Assembly (NCBI GenBank): GCA_047125605.1 | Contig: CP138932.1 | Coordinates: 3,224,001-3,288,000, forward strand | Direction: 5' to 3' | From: JAKVBK01 sp022447275 | GTDB taxonomy: Bacteria > Pseudomonadota > Alphaproteobacteria > Rhodobacterales > Rhodobacteraceae | Length of the DNA: 64,000 nucleotides | Shown: positions 55,176-64,000 of the stretch, in pieces | Layout: each line of letters starts with the position of its first letter | How positions within the stretch are numbered: the stretch's first letter is position 1 | Made by a program: the position numbers and the translations under genes | Notes under the pieces: model-generated | What the model was told of the DNA's origin: nothing | What the model saw: the letters and a program-made list of their open reading frames with translations, nothing else | Database searches by the model: none

Positions 55176-56198
55176 ATGGAGATGACGATTGCGGCGAGCC
55201 TCGCCGCCTCCTTCGTGGATTATGCCGAAGCGCGCGGCGTTGAGCGGGGCGCTATGCTCTCCGCTGCGTCACTATCGGAAGCGGACCTGAGTGACCCGGA
55301 TGGGCGCATCTCGGCGGATGCCTACGGTGCAGCGCTCGGTGCAGCAATCGGGCGGACGGGCGATACCGGCCTGCCGATGCGTCACGCGGCTGATCAACGC
55401 CTTGATCACCTTTCGATTGTAGGCTTGATCGTGGCGACCGCCGGACCGCTTGCCGAGGTCATTCCGCAACTCAATCGCTACGTGCGGCTGGTTGCCGATA
55501 TTCCCTTGCCCCACACGGATCACCGTTTCGAACTTGTCCGGGCCGGGGCCGGGGCCGAGACATGGCTCGTCGACACACTGCCGGTCTACCTGGCAGGCGC
55601 TGACGCCATCGAGGCGACCTTTGCCAGCTTTGCGTCCAGTTACCGACATGCCGAGCCGGATATCCCGCTGGCCGTCGAGGTCATGGTGACCTTTGACCGC
55701 CCGGCCCACGCCGACCTCTACCAAGAGATCTTCCAGGCCCCCGTTGAGTTCGGTGCAGAACGCAATGCGCTGCGTATTCACCCGCATTGGGTCAATCCCG
55801 GCGACCGCGCCGCGAATCCCTATGCACTCAATCTCTTCATCGACCATGCCGACGCTCTTTTGGCCCCGCTGCAGGAGACGGCGACGTTCCGCGCCCGCGT
55901 CGAGGAGAAAATCCTGCGGCAGGTGCACCGCGGGCCCGTCGCCCGCGAACGCGTCGCGCGTGATCTTGCCGTCAGCGAGCGGACCCTCCACCGGCGCCTC
56001 AAGGACGAAGGCCTGACCTACGCCGAGGTTTATGACGCCGTTCGCGACAGGATGGCACGCGAATACCTGAAATCAGACAAAGCGACCGTGGCAGAGGTGG
56101 CATTTCTGCTCGGGTTCTCCGAGACCTCTGCGTTTGTTCGCGCCTTCCGACGCTGGACCGGGTTGAGCCCGTCCGACTTCCGCCAAACCCTGATTTAG
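55176..56198 (+). CDS. AraC-family transcriptional regulator (Arabinose_bd type)
   Basis: This 340-residue regulator has an N-terminal ligand domain (DYAEARGVERGAMLSAASL, then DQRLDHLSIVGLIVATAG) of the OruR/ArgR-like type. Its C-terminal AraC DNA-binding domain has ERVARDLAVSERTLHRRLKD as the first helix-turn-helix and VAEVAFLLGFSETSAFVRAF with RRWTGLSPSDFRQ as the second. GAAGGGA lies upstream of ATG 55176. The alpha/beta hydrolase gene starts 145 bases downstream on the same strand and may be its target. Confidence 0.9.
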   Translation: MEMTIAASLAASFVDYAEARGVERGAMLSAASLSEADLSDPDGRISADAYGAALGAAIGRTGDTGLPMRHAADQRLDHLSIVGLIVATAGPLAEVIPQLNRYVRLVADIPLPHTDHRFELVRAGAGAETWLVDTLPVYLAGADAIEATFASFASSYRHAEPDIPLAVEVMVTFDRPAHADLYQEIFQAPVEFGAERNALRIHPHWVNPGDRAANPYALNLFIDHADALLAPLQETATFRARVEEKILRQVHRGPVARERVARDLAVSERTLHRRLKDEGLTYAEVYDAVRDRMAREYLKSDKATVAEVAFLLGFSETSAFVRAFRRWTGLSPSDFRQTLI

Positions 56199-56343
56199 GG
56201 CCCTAGCGGCCGGTTTGGCCTCAATGGTCAGCAGCTTGGCCGCGACGGTCATCCCGGCGCGCTGCGCGCTCGGCTACCCCATTTCCATCGATACACATGG
56301 GCCGCACGGCCCTGACGGATCAAATCCGATGGAGGGTATTCAC

Positions 56344-57333
56344 ATGAAGACGTTCGTTCGCCGCGCCGGCAAGCTCACCGCTGCTCTCGTCTTGCTTATT
56401 GCCGCCGGGCCATTTCTGCTGGCGGCGTCCGATTGGCCTCAGCAGGAATTCGCGGCTACAGGCGATACGCTGGTGTTTCACCGCACCAATCTCGGGGCCG
56501 CGTCGGTTGAGCTTGAGACATGGACCGCTCCGGACGGATCGGAGTTGTCGCTCCGCCGGTATCGGACGGAAAATCCGAACGCCCCGCTTGTGGTGATGGT
56601 CCACGGCTCCGGCCTGCACAGTGGGCAGTTTGAGCAGCTCGCCACCACACTCGCAGCAGAGGGTGTTGCCGATGTTCTGGTGCCGACTCTGCGGGGGCAC
56701 GGGCCATCGCCGGAACGGCGTGGCGATGTGGATTATGTGGGCCAGCTTGAAGATGACCTCGCTTCGCTGATCGAAGCCGAGGCCAGCCCAGATCAAGAGG
56801 TTGTTCTTCTTGGTCATTCCTCTGGCGGGGGCCTTGTCGTGCGCTTCGCCGGCGGCACTCATGGGGGTATGCTGGATCGCGCCATCTTGTTGGCACCCTA
56901 TCTGGGCCATGACGCGCCCACGACGCGTCCCAATGCCGGGGGGTGGGCTCATCCGCTGTTGCGACGCTACATTGGTCTTGAAATCCTCAACGGCTTCGGT
57001 GTGACAGCTCTCAATGGACTGGAGGTTGTCCAGCTCAATCTGCCCGACGCCGTCCGAGCCGACGCTGACGCCGGGCCTATGACAGACGCCTATTCGTACC
57101 GCCTTAACACCTCCTACCACCCGCGGCCCGAACCGGGAGCCGACATTGCCAGACTGCCCGAAACGCTTCTGATCGCGGGGGCGGATGATGAGGCCTTTGT
57201 GGCGGAGCGTTATGAGCCGACAATGGAGATCTTCACGTCGCTCGGGACCTACCATGTCCTGCCGGATCTCCAGCACATGGATGTGGTCGATTCCCCCCGC
57301 ACTGCTGGGCTCATCGTTGAATGGTTGAGGTGA
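56344..57333 (+). CDS. Exported or membrane-anchored alpha/beta hydrolase (lysophospholipase-like)
   Basis: This 329-residue hydrolase has an N-terminal hydrophobic segment (LTAALVLLIAAGPFLLAA) that acts as signal peptide or anchor. The hydrolase core has the oxyanion segment VVMVHGSGLHSGQFEQLA, the nucleophile elbow VLLGHSSGGGLVVRFAGG, the acid in LLIAGADDEAF and the histidine in LPDLQHMDVVD. Substrates are probably monoacylglycerols or other esters. GGAGGG lies before ATG 56344. It is in the same direction as the AraC gene, suggesting a regulator-target pair. Confidence 0.87.
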   Translation: MKTFVRRAGKLTAALVLLIAAGPFLLAASDWPQQEFAATGDTLVFHRTNLGAASVELETWTAPDGSELSLRRYRTENPNAPLVVMVHGSGLHSGQFEQLATTLAAEGVADVLVPTLRGHGPSPERRGDVDYVGQLEDDLASLIEAEASPDQEVVLLGHSSGGGLVVRFAGGTHGGMLDRAILLAPYLGHDAPTTRPNAGGWAHPLLRRYIGLEILNGFGVTALNGLEVVQLNLPDAVRADADAGPMTDAYSYRLNTSYHPRPEPGADIARLPETLLIAGADDEAFVAERYEPTMEIFTSLGTYHVLPDLQHMDVVDSPRTAGLIVEWLR

Positions 57334-57994
57334 AGGATTTGGCGGGGTTGAGCTGGTGGCTACGCTCCACTGGCTAAGTGCCTGTATCGACTACCTTGGG
57401 CTCGAAATGGTCAACCTAAGCCTTTCGTGGGTCACCGTAGGCGAGCGGGTGTCCGGCGATATCCGCAACGATACCGCAACGTTTTGAACGATCTGTAGCG
57501 ATCCCAACTGATCTCAGACCCAACGCAACAAGAGTTTCTGATATCAGCCCCACTCCACTTTCGCCTTCCCCGGATACATAAAGAAGGTTCCCTATCCGGG
57601 CGCATATTAGTGCTGCGGGTAATGCAGCGATACTAACCGTGGTCGGGTATTGGCTGGATCAGACGGTAGCGATGGGCGGACAGTCGTCTGACTATGCCAA
57701 AGGCGGCATCAACATTAAGCCGCACGCCATCTGTGCCAGCGGAGGCCGTGTGCTGGATCATTGTTGGTGACCGCAGTGCAGGTAAGCGACTACACTGTGG
57801 TGAGCCGACGGGTGTCCAAAGGTCCTTTTTGTGGGGCATCGCCCGTGGCGCAATCGCTGTTAGTCTTGCCCTTGGAACAGCAAATTACTCCTTCTGCAGT
57901 TGGCAGTTCTCATTTTTTGGGGGGAATTGGCTTTTCTTTAGGTGTTTTTCCGATAGTTATTTCGCGAGGGGTTTTGTGTAACGGAGTTACAGAC
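57334..57994. other. Long intergenic region upstream of the SrfB-linked operon
   Basis: About 660 bases with no supportable gene. The frame of the next gene is open from 57761, but the residues before 57995 lack a ribosome-binding site and do not resemble a signal peptide. The region must contain the operon promoter; I cannot pick out convincing hexamers. Confidence 0.35.
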
Positions 57995-59239
57995 ATGGTT
58001 GCAAAGCCTATACTGCCCCTTGTACTCGCCGCAGCCTTGGCTGCGACACCCGCGACCCGCGCCACAGCAGACCTCAAAGATGCGTTGGGAGCAGCAGTGC
58101 TTCTTGGCATTATCGGGGGCGCTACACAACAACAGCGGCAGCGACAGCGAGTTTCTAATCGGTCAACGGTTTCTGCGGCTCAGCGGCAGCAGAATCGAGA
58201 CATCCAATCGGCACTAAATTATTTCAACTATCCGGTGGGTGCGGTTGACGGAATAATAGGGCGGGGCACCAGAGGCGCAATTCGCAATTTCGAGGCTGCC
58301 ATGGGCCTTACTGTTGACGGCAACCTTGACGAGTATGAGCGCAATTTTCTTGTTGGCAGTCATCAGCGCGCGCTCGCATCATCGACTGTAGCGCCGTACA
58401 ACAGGATATTGGCCGCGCAGGGCACAAGGGGCCTGCTGCAGACATTTAATAATGAACGGCGCGGCATTCCCACGGCCAGTCCGAAGGCTCCGCAACAGGT
58501 TGCCACCGTAACCGCCCCGGCCGCTGCATCCGCGCCCAAGGCACTACCGACCTTTGGCGCGGTAACTGCTCCCAAATCGGCATCAATCGCTGACCACTGC
58601 AGTGCGATAAATGTGCTGACCTCCACTAATGGTGGCTTCACAACGCTTGGTACGATGACCAACCCGGCATTTGTACTGGACGAACAATTTTGTCTTGCGC
58701 GGACCGCAGCCACTGCCGAAGGTGAGCGTGTTATGGGCAGCATTATCAACGTTACCCCAGCCCAGCTATCCGCTCAATGCGACAGTCTTGGAGCGTTCAT
58801 GCAGCCGCAGCTCGCGGCACTTCAAGACGATGAGCCGGCTGACGTGACTAACAATGTGCAGGCCAACCTTAGAGCATCAGGGCAAAGCATGGAGCAACTG
58901 GCCAGTGCAGGTGTCGTCTGCCTCGGCCTTGGTTACAAAGAAGACAAGGCTGAAGTGGCTCTTGGGTCGGCTCTATTGATGGTTGGAACTGGCCAGTCTG
59001 CCTACGGCGAGATGGTCGCGCACCAACTGCGGGGCGGTTTTGGAACGACAAAGTGTGAGGCATGCTCCAATGCCTGGATGGGCACAACAATCAAAGCCCT
59101 CGAAGACGGGGCGGCACCGGCCTTTCTGCCGAACCAATCCGCGGATCGGACCGCACTATTGAATGCAGCAAGCCTCGGTCGGGGCGCACCTACGACCTCA
59201 AGTGCGGGCGCTCTACCAACATTTGGTGCTTCCGACTGA
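57995..59239 (+). CDS. Exported peptidoglycan-binding-domain protein, first gene of the SrfB-linked operon
   Basis: This 414-residue protein has a signal peptide (MVAKPILPLVLAAALAATPA). A glutamine/arginine-rich linker precedes a PG_binding_1 domain at about 63-115 (RDIQSALNYFNYPVGAVDGI, IGRGTRGAIRNFEAAMGLTV). The C-terminal domain of about 200 residues has six or more cysteines (DHCSAINVL, DEQFCLARTAA, GVVCLGLGYKED, TTKCEACSNAW) and no recognised family. GGAG lies before ATG 57995. It would sit in the periplasm attached to the wall. The next gene follows after 79 bases on the same strand. Confidence 0.82.
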   Translation: MVAKPILPLVLAAALAATPATRATADLKDALGAAVLLGIIGGATQQQRQRQRVSNRSTVSAAQRQQNRDIQSALNYFNYPVGAVDGIIGRGTRGAIRNFEAAMGLTVDGNLDEYERNFLVGSHQRALASSTVAPYNRILAAQGTRGLLQTFNNERRGIPTASPKAPQQVATVTAPAAASAPKALPTFGAVTAPKSASIADHCSAINVLTSTNGGFTTLGTMTNPAFVLDEQFCLARTAATAEGERVMGSIINVTPAQLSAQCDSLGAFMQPQLAALQDDEPADVTNNVQANLRASGQSMEQLASAGVVCLGLGYKEDKAEVALGSALLMVGTGQSAYGEMVAHQLRGGFGTTKCEACSNAWMGTTIKALEDGAAPAFLPNQSADRTALLNAASLGRGAPTTSSAGALPTFGASD

Positions 59240-59318
59240 CTGAATGTCTCTCCCTCGGCCCTGACTGCACCGAGTGTGGTGGGCGTCGAGGCTGGGGAAC
59301 GCTGGCATGGGCTTCTAA

Positions 59319-59999
59319 ATGCGCTTTGCAATACCTCTAATGACCCTTGGGCTGGCCCTGATCATCGCTGCTTCAGCGGCGCTGCTTATCCGGTCCTGTG
59401 GCGTGCGACTTCCATTTACAAATTCCGTTATTAGCGCCTGTCCAACAAATGCCGCTATAACAAATGAGGAGCGCCTAGCCTTCTTGGAGCAACAACGTCA
59501 GGAACTACGTCGCACCATAGGGTTTTTGGAACAGGAATTGGCAGGGCGTCAGTGTTTTGCGGAGGCGCCTGCTATACCCGCGCCAGCGCCGCTTTTTGGG
59601 GATGGCTTTGACCCGGAAGCATTCAACGACCGTGACATCGCTGTGCTGGAAGGATGTTGGGCGCTAGATACGGATTACACTCTGTATAGCCGTCAAACTG
59701 GCGACCCCGTATATTTCGAAGATTGGCAAATGTGTTTTGATGGGCGCGGAAACGGCACCCAAACGTTTCAGACCACAAGTGGTATGCGATGCGAAGGTGA
59801 GGCGCAGGGCACGTTCGATGAGTCCGGAAGTCTACTGATCGATGATCTTCGTGACGTGCCTTGTACTATGCAGTCCAAGATAATCCGACGTATCACGACC
59901 TGCACCATCGACACCGTAGGGAACGCAACATGCGGCAGCACGGAATATGACAACCGGACAGGCCGCACTTCGGCGGTCGGTTTGCGGCGCATTGATTGA
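59319..59999 (+). CDS. Single-pass membrane protein with SrfA-like periplasmic domain
   Basis: This 226-residue protein has an N-terminal membrane helix (IPLMTLGLALIIAASAALLI), then a cysteine-bounded helical segment (ACPTNAAITNEERLAFLEQQ, then RRTIGFLEQELAGRQC). A C-terminal beta-domain with six cysteines (VLEGCWALDTDY, FEDWQMCFDGRGNGTQTF) follows. The LEGCW...WxMCFD pattern reminds me of the C-terminal part of SrfA-family proteins; this is from memory and tentative. The helix/Cys segment is shared with the downstream protein at 61986, pointing to a common scaffold. The next gene starts 18 bases after the stop. Confidence 0.72.
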   Translation: MRFAIPLMTLGLALIIAASAALLIRSCGVRLPFTNSVISACPTNAAITNEERLAFLEQQRQELRRTIGFLEQELAGRQCFAEAPAIPAPAPLFGDGFDPEAFNDRDIAVLEGCWALDTDYTLYSRQTGDPVYFEDWQMCFDGRGNGTQTFQTTSGMRCEGEAQGTFDESGSLLIDDLRDVPCTMQSKIIRRITTCTIDTVGNATCGSTEYDNRTGRTSAVGLRRID

Positions 60000-60017
60000 A
60001 GAAAGGTCCAGCGTACC

Positions 60018-61979
60018 ATGGCCCATCATTTTCTGACCAAAACGCAGATCGCTTTAGAAAATTGTCTGCGCGTCCGTGATGAGACTGTTCTTGAGCAATA
60101 TGACAATCTTGCCGCCATTCTCCGGGACAGGATCGGTGGACAAACGGCAAGCCTGTTTGCTGAACCCCTGTTAAGCCGCGGTAATGACACCGCGCCCGCT
60201 TCGGTTTCATGGTATTCCGAGTATGAAGGAAAGCCGCGCACTTTGGCCAGTCTACCCGTCGCTGTGCATGGGGCCGTCGAAACCTATCTTGCCGACACGC
60301 TTGGTCCTGTCCGAGCGCTGCTAGACGACCCGCAGGCTGGTCCGCTTCTTCAGGCCGCACTCTGGCAGATGGAAGTAGGCGATATCATTGTGGTAAATTC
60401 TCGCCCAGTTCTAATCAACTGGGGGATGCGGCCTGCACGATTGGGCGGGGATCCATCAGCGCTCTCTGCACATTACGCCACCACACTCGGCCGATTTCTT
60501 CCGCTAGCCACGCCACCGGGTTTAGAACCCGCTGCTGGGCAGGCCTCAGGCGCAGCGCCGCTGGCGGCAGCTACAATCGCAGGCGTTGGCGCATCCTTGG
60601 TTTCTGGAGGGGCGACCGCAGCCGAGACCAATTCGGATAGCGATCCAACCGTTGCTAAGACAGGACTAGTAACTGGCGCTGAGCCAGTGACAACAGAGGC
60701 CACAGCATCCACTGATGGCGCAGTTGGGGGACAATCAATGCAGCCCTCTGCGAGTGCCGGATATATCCAGGGCGCAGGCTCAGTTGATCCGCTACCGAAG
60801 GCTGCTTGGGTCCCCTTGGTAATCTTGTTAGTGCTTGCGCTCGCAACGCTAGTTTGGCTGCTTCTCCCTAACACACGGCTATTTGCCAATGACCGTGGCG
60901 TACCCGTCATCGCAGATGATGCCGCGGTTGCGCTCGCTGAACAGGTAAACCGAGACCTCGCTGAGCGGCGTGCCGCACTGAAAGCCGCAGTTGATGGTGC
61001 GGTGTGTCTGCCAGACGGCACGCTTGTGACACCCGACGGGCGGACGCCGCAGGGATTGTTGCCGCCAGCAATCCTCCCTGGCGAAACCCCGGCGCCAGGT
61101 TTTGCTCCTGGAGATCAGACCGAGGCCGCACCAGATGCGATTCTGCCCGCGGATCCCCAACGAGTACGGGTTCCCGAAACGAGCGGTTCGGGCGAGCCGA
61201 CAACGACATCTCTTCTCGAGGTTATTGAAGAGAGAACGGTTCTCGTTTTGGCTATTGACGGCGGCAGCCTATCCAATGGTACGGGCTTTGTTGTCGGGCC
61301 GGGACTAATCATGACCAACGACCATGTGATCACAGAGGCTGCAGGCGCAGGCGGAACCATCTTGGTCGCGCACAAATCATTTGCGGAACCATCGCCGGCG
61401 CAGGTACTGAAGACCCTGGGTCCGCTGGAAGCAATGGGTGGGGATTTCGCCCTGCTTCAGATTCCAAACAGCTCCCTTCCTGCGTATCAGATACATCTGT
61501 CACAGGAGTCGCTCAAACTCACAAATGTGATCGCAGCAGGTTTCCCCGGTGACGTTTTGGCGACTGACAGCGGTTTCAATCGCCTCGTTGAAGGGGATCT
61601 GAGCTCAATGCCCGAGCTAACAGTAACGGATGGAGCGGTGTCCACTGAGCAGGACCTAAGCCCCACAACCCGTGTAATAGTGCACTCCGCGCCCTTGTCG
61701 AACGGCAACTCTGGCGGTCCACTCGTCGATTTCTGTGGCCGTGTTGTCGGGGTAAATACTTTTGTCCGGGCAGGCGATTTACGCACTCTGAATTTTGCGC
61801 TCGCATCCTCAGATCTAATGTCATTCCTAGAGAATACCTCGGCGTCGCCCACAGTTTTGTCTAGTAGCTGCACCCCTCAGATCGCGCGGCCCGCGCCTAC
61901 ACGGGCGGCAGCGCCTCTTGAGGCCCCGTCTTCTGACAGCTCACCGCCGGAATTGCCGAAATCCGGCGAGGATGAGTAA
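60018..61979 (+). CDS. Membrane-anchored trypsin-like (S1C) serine protease with SrfA-like cytoplasmic module
   Basis: This 653-residue protein has three parts. Residues 1-140 are a cytoplasmic module (SWYSEYEGKPRTLASL, VLINWGMRP) shared with the protein at 61986. After an alanine/threonine-rich linker comes a membrane helix at about 259-285 (WVPLVILLVLALATLVWLLL). The periplasmic S1C protease domain at about 395-605 has a complete triad: His in IMTNDHVITEA (about 435), Asp in GGDFALLQIP (about 476) and Ser in NGNSGGPLVDF (about 564). No PDZ domain is seen. The proline-rich tail is disordered. It is probably an envelope protease serving the SrfB-linked system. Confidence 0.88.
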   Translation: MAHHFLTKTQIALENCLRVRDETVLEQYDNLAAILRDRIGGQTASLFAEPLLSRGNDTAPASVSWYSEYEGKPRTLASLPVAVHGAVETYLADTLGPVRALLDDPQAGPLLQAALWQMEVGDIIVVNSRPVLINWGMRPARLGGDPSALSAHYATTLGRFLPLATPPGLEPAAGQASGAAPLAAATIAGVGASLVSGGATAAETNSDSDPTVAKTGLVTGAEPVTTEATASTDGAVGGQSMQPSASAGYIQGAGSVDPLPKAAWVPLVILLVLALATLVWLLLPNTRLFANDRGVPVIADDAAVALAEQVNRDLAERRAALKAAVDGAVCLPDGTLVTPDGRTPQGLLPPAILPGETPAPGFAPGDQTEAAPDAILPADPQRVRVPETSGSGEPTTTSLLEVIEERTVLVLAIDGGSLSNGTGFVVGPGLIMTNDHVITEAAGAGGTILVAHKSFAEPSPAQVLKTLGPLEAMGGDFALLQIPNSSLPAYQIHLSQESLKLTNVIAAGFPGDVLATDSGFNRLVEGDLSSMPELTVTDGAVSTEQDLSPTTRVIVHSAPLSNGNSGGPLVDFCGRVVGVNTFVRAGDLRTLNFALASSDLMSFLENTSASPTVLSSSCTPQIARPAPTRAAAPLEAPSSDSSPPELPKSGEDE

Positions 61980-61985
61980 GCGTCA

Positions 61986-63278
61986 ATGGATGTACTAATC
62001 ACGTCCACGTCCACTGCGGGACTCTTGCCTGTCGGTACGGCTTCTAGCCGCAGCCATGTCGTGCTGACTGAAACTCTACGAAATCGGCTGAGTGAAGATC
62101 ACGCCGCGCTCTTTTCGGACCCCGTTCAGACCGGCTTCGGTGACCGGCTCGATTGGTACTCATCAAAGTCGGGCACAATTTCCACATTTGCGAGTCTGAA
62201 CTTGGAGGACAGCAACTTCTTGCGCGACGAAGTGGTGCGTCTGACGAGGGATGTCTCCAAACTGGGCGAAGACTTGAAGGCCAGCGGCGACCCGCAAGAC
62301 TTTCAGCTTGGCACAGCTCTCCTTCAGGCGATCGAGATACCCTCAGAGGCCTCAATATATGCAGTGCGCGGCATTGATAACAATCTCAGTCCAGTGCTTG
62401 TAAACTGGGGCTTCGTCGCCGGTGCCGAAACGGAGGTGCGGGGTGTCCTGACCGGCCTCGCCCGAAAGAAGGTTTCATCTAGAAACATTCCACCGGCCGC
62501 AGCAGCTCCGCTGTCATCGGCTCTGTTGTCGCCGGCACCACACCGATCGGTGGGCATGTGGCCGTGGATTCTTGCGTTGGGGTGGCTTTTGCTGGGCCTG
62601 ATCCTTGCCACAATACTGTGGCTTTTGATACGCCCTTGCGGGCTTAATCCGGGCCAGTTCGCTTTTTTCTGTCCAAGTGAAATACCAGTTGCGGCTTCTT
62701 CGTTAGAAGCCGATCGCCTTATCTTGGACAATGAAATTGCAGCGCTGGAACGCGAGCTATCTCTTCAAAACCGCAGCTGCCAGCCTTCGGTCCCTGTTGC
62801 ACCACCGATTGTGCAAGAAGCCCGACGGGATGCTCCAGGCGAGCGCCTTGACGAAAGTGGTAGTGCAACCGGCGATTTGAATGATGCCCTAGACGAGCGC
62901 CTTGAGGAAAGCGGCGCTGAAAGTGGAGATCTAAGCTTTGCACTTTTCTGGGATCGGATAGACGATCTGGATCTCTTCGTTACCTGCCCCGGTGGTGCCG
63001 AGATATATTTTGGTAAGCGCAGTGCTTGTGGTGGAACATTAGATGTGGACGCGAATTCACGATCTCAGCGCCTGTCCGACCCCGTGGAAAACATTTTTTT
63101 CTCCGATCCTGATCCGGGTACCTATAAGGTAAGGGTACATCTCCATTCCGATCGTAGCGATGGACCAAAGGCGTTCACGCTTAGGGTGCGGCAGCGAAAC
63201 GGAACGGTCCAGAATTTCAGGGGCCAAGTAAGCTCTAGCCAGCCCAATTGGTACCAAACTATCACTGTGACGGAGTAA
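61986..63278 (+). CDS. Membrane protein with SrfA-like module and YfaP-like periplasmic domain
   Basis: This 430-residue protein repeats the architecture of its neighbour. The cytoplasmic module (about 1-150: RLDWYSSKSGTISTFASL, PVLVNWGFV) is followed by a membrane helix (WPWILALGWLLLGLILATIL, about 190-215). A Cys-bounded helical segment follows (FCPSEIPVAASSLEADRLIL, ALERELSLQNRSC). An acidic repeat (ERLDESGSATGDLNDAL, ERLEESGAESGDLSFAL) leads to a C-terminal domain resembling YfaP/DUF2135 (FWDRIDDLDLFVTCPGGAEI, GTLDVDANS). Its Asp-rich loops may bind Ca2+. The start is 6 bases after the protease stop. Confidence 0.82.
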   Translation: MDVLITSTSTAGLLPVGTASSRSHVVLTETLRNRLSEDHAALFSDPVQTGFGDRLDWYSSKSGTISTFASLNLEDSNFLRDEVVRLTRDVSKLGEDLKASGDPQDFQLGTALLQAIEIPSEASIYAVRGIDNNLSPVLVNWGFVAGAETEVRGVLTGLARKKVSSRNIPPAAAAPLSSALLSPAPHRSVGMWPWILALGWLLLGLILATILWLLIRPCGLNPGQFAFFCPSEIPVAASSLEADRLILDNEIAALERELSLQNRSCQPSVPVAPPIVQEARRDAPGERLDESGSATGDLNDALDERLEESGAESGDLSFALFWDRIDDLDLFVTCPGGAEIYFGKRSACGGTLDVDANSRSQRLSDPVENIFFSDPDPGTYKVRVHLHSDRSDGPKAFTLRVRQRNGTVQNFRGQVSSSQPNWYQTITVTE

Positions 63279-63280
63279 TT

Positions 63281-64000
63281 ATGTCCCTTTCTGCCTTTTC
63301 GACAGCCAACAGTACACTGGCACCGCTCACCGATTGGCGGGACGAGATCACCATAATACCGTTTTCGGGCGTCCAAATCCTGGATTTCGGTTTTCGACTG
63401 GATGCAGTGGAGTTGCGCCGGGCGGAATTCATTGAACGCGAGATCGCAGCTGGTGGGCTCGATGCACAGGCCGAACGCCAATTATTGCCGCTGACCGGTG
63501 ATCCAGCATCCGATGAACCGATTAAAGAGGCAGGCGGCCCGTCAGATGATAACTACTCCATAAGCCATGAGCGCGCTTTAGAGCCGTTCTTGTCGAAATG
63601 GGTGCCGGTGCCCGTTTTGCGCGAGGCCAAGGAGCGCGGAGTGGGCGGTGACGTGCGCTTTGATAGTGGACCGTCTAACTGGGCGCGTTTGCGCACTGTG
63701 GAATTGTTGCAGCCGGAAGCTGAAACTGGCGTGACTCACCGCGTTCAACTGGCGCTGGATACCAATTTAATGGACCAGGCGGTTGGACAAAATTATCTCG
63801 CGCCATTGAGAGAGGATGCCGAGGGAAACAAGGCATTCCGCTTTGTTTCAGACCCCTCCAAGATGGATTGGTTCCTGCGTCGGTTGGAAACCGATGACAC
63901 TGGCCTCACCGTCGACCCTCAGCAATGGGTGTCGATGTGGCTTGAGCATCTATTCTTGTCATTTAAGACGGCGGAGCGAGGGCGTCCGGTGGATGTGGAT
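63281..64000 (+). CDS. srfB: SrfB-family protein (N-terminal 240 residues; continues off window)
   Basis: The first 240 codons of a large protein are present. The N-terminus ITIIPFSGVQILDFGFRLD matches the start of the SrfB family, named from the Salmonella srfABC operon. Later segments (EPFLSKWVPVPVLR, GPSNWARLRTVELL, PSKMDWFLRRLE) fit the same family as I remember it. SrfB is cytoplasmic, and its biochemical role is not established to my knowledge. The ATG at 63281 follows the previous stop by 2 bases, so it is translationally linked to the membrane proteins. The C-terminus and any srfC gene lie outside the window. Confidence 0.8.
   Translation, partial: MSLSAFSTANSTLAPLTDWRDEITIIPFSGVQILDFGFRLDAVELRRAEFIEREIAAGGLDAQAERQLLPLTGDPASDEPIKEAGGPSDDNYSISHERALEPFLSKWVPVPVLREAKERGVGGDVRFDSGPSNWARLRTVELLQPEAETGVTHRVQLALDTNLMDQAVGQNYLAPLREDAEGNKAFRFVSDPSKMDWFLRRLETDDTGLTVDPQQWVSMWLEHLFLSFKTAERGRPVDVD

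Overview
The window looks like a chromosome segment of an alphaproteobacterium of the Rhodobacterales (Roseobacter-type). The signs are the 16S rRNA sequence, the 16S - tRNA-Ile - tRNA-Ala - 23S - 5S - tRNA-fMet order, GC-rich coding regions, and gene neighbourhoods such as mutY / DUF721 / DsbA-like. The assignment is made by eye, without a database search.

Layout. (1) 1-5.3 kb: core genes for a DsbA-like oxidoreductase, a DUF721 protein, MutY, an AlkB alkane hydroxylase and the MsrPQ periplasmic methionine sulfoxide repair pair. (2) 5.3-11.5 kb: a complete rRNA operon. (3) 11.7-28.3 kb: transporters, flavoproteins and catabolic enzymes. These include two tandem paralogs of unknown function in an AT-richer stretch, an Rrf2 regulator divergent from a COG0523 metallochaperone / DUF1826 / DUF6525 operon, a YafY-type regulator divergent from a glyoxalase-fold gene, a threonate-type dehydrogenase with a hydroxypyruvate-isomerase-like partner, a phosphodiesterase, choline dehydrogenase and a DMT exporter. 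(4) 28.37-53.65 kb: a genomic island of about 25 kb inserted at tRNA-Pro(CGG). Its ends are marked by a 70-bp direct repeat (67/70 identical) of the tRNA 3' end, and a tyrosine integrase sits near the tRNA end. It carries a Hint-domain protein at each end, an ECF sigma factor overlapping a membrane-anchored von Willebrand A protein, a ClpP-like periplasmic protein, exonuclease I, a secreted ankyrin protein coupled to a membrane coiled-coil protein, a glycosyltransferase and a DUF1800/DUF1501 secreted pair. It also holds scars of at least three insertion sequences and of a DNA methyltransferase. Two 570-bp near-identical direct repeats bracket the glycosyltransferase - DUF1800 - DUF1501 segment. 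(5) 53.8-57.3 kb: a HEPN-motif protein right beside the right attachment site, an AraC regulator and an exported alpha/beta hydrolase. (6) 58-64 kb: an operon running off the window end that encodes a peptidoglycan-binding-domain protein, three single-pass membrane proteins built on a shared scaffold (one ending in a trypsin-like protease, one in a YfaP-like domain), and the start of SrfB.

The most interesting items are the SrfB-linked operon with interchangeable periplasmic domains, the island with its paired Hint genes and long direct repeats, the tandem unknown paralogs at 14.8-16.9 kb, and the HEPN gene whose reading frame extends upstream of any standard start codon. No CRISPR array was seen.
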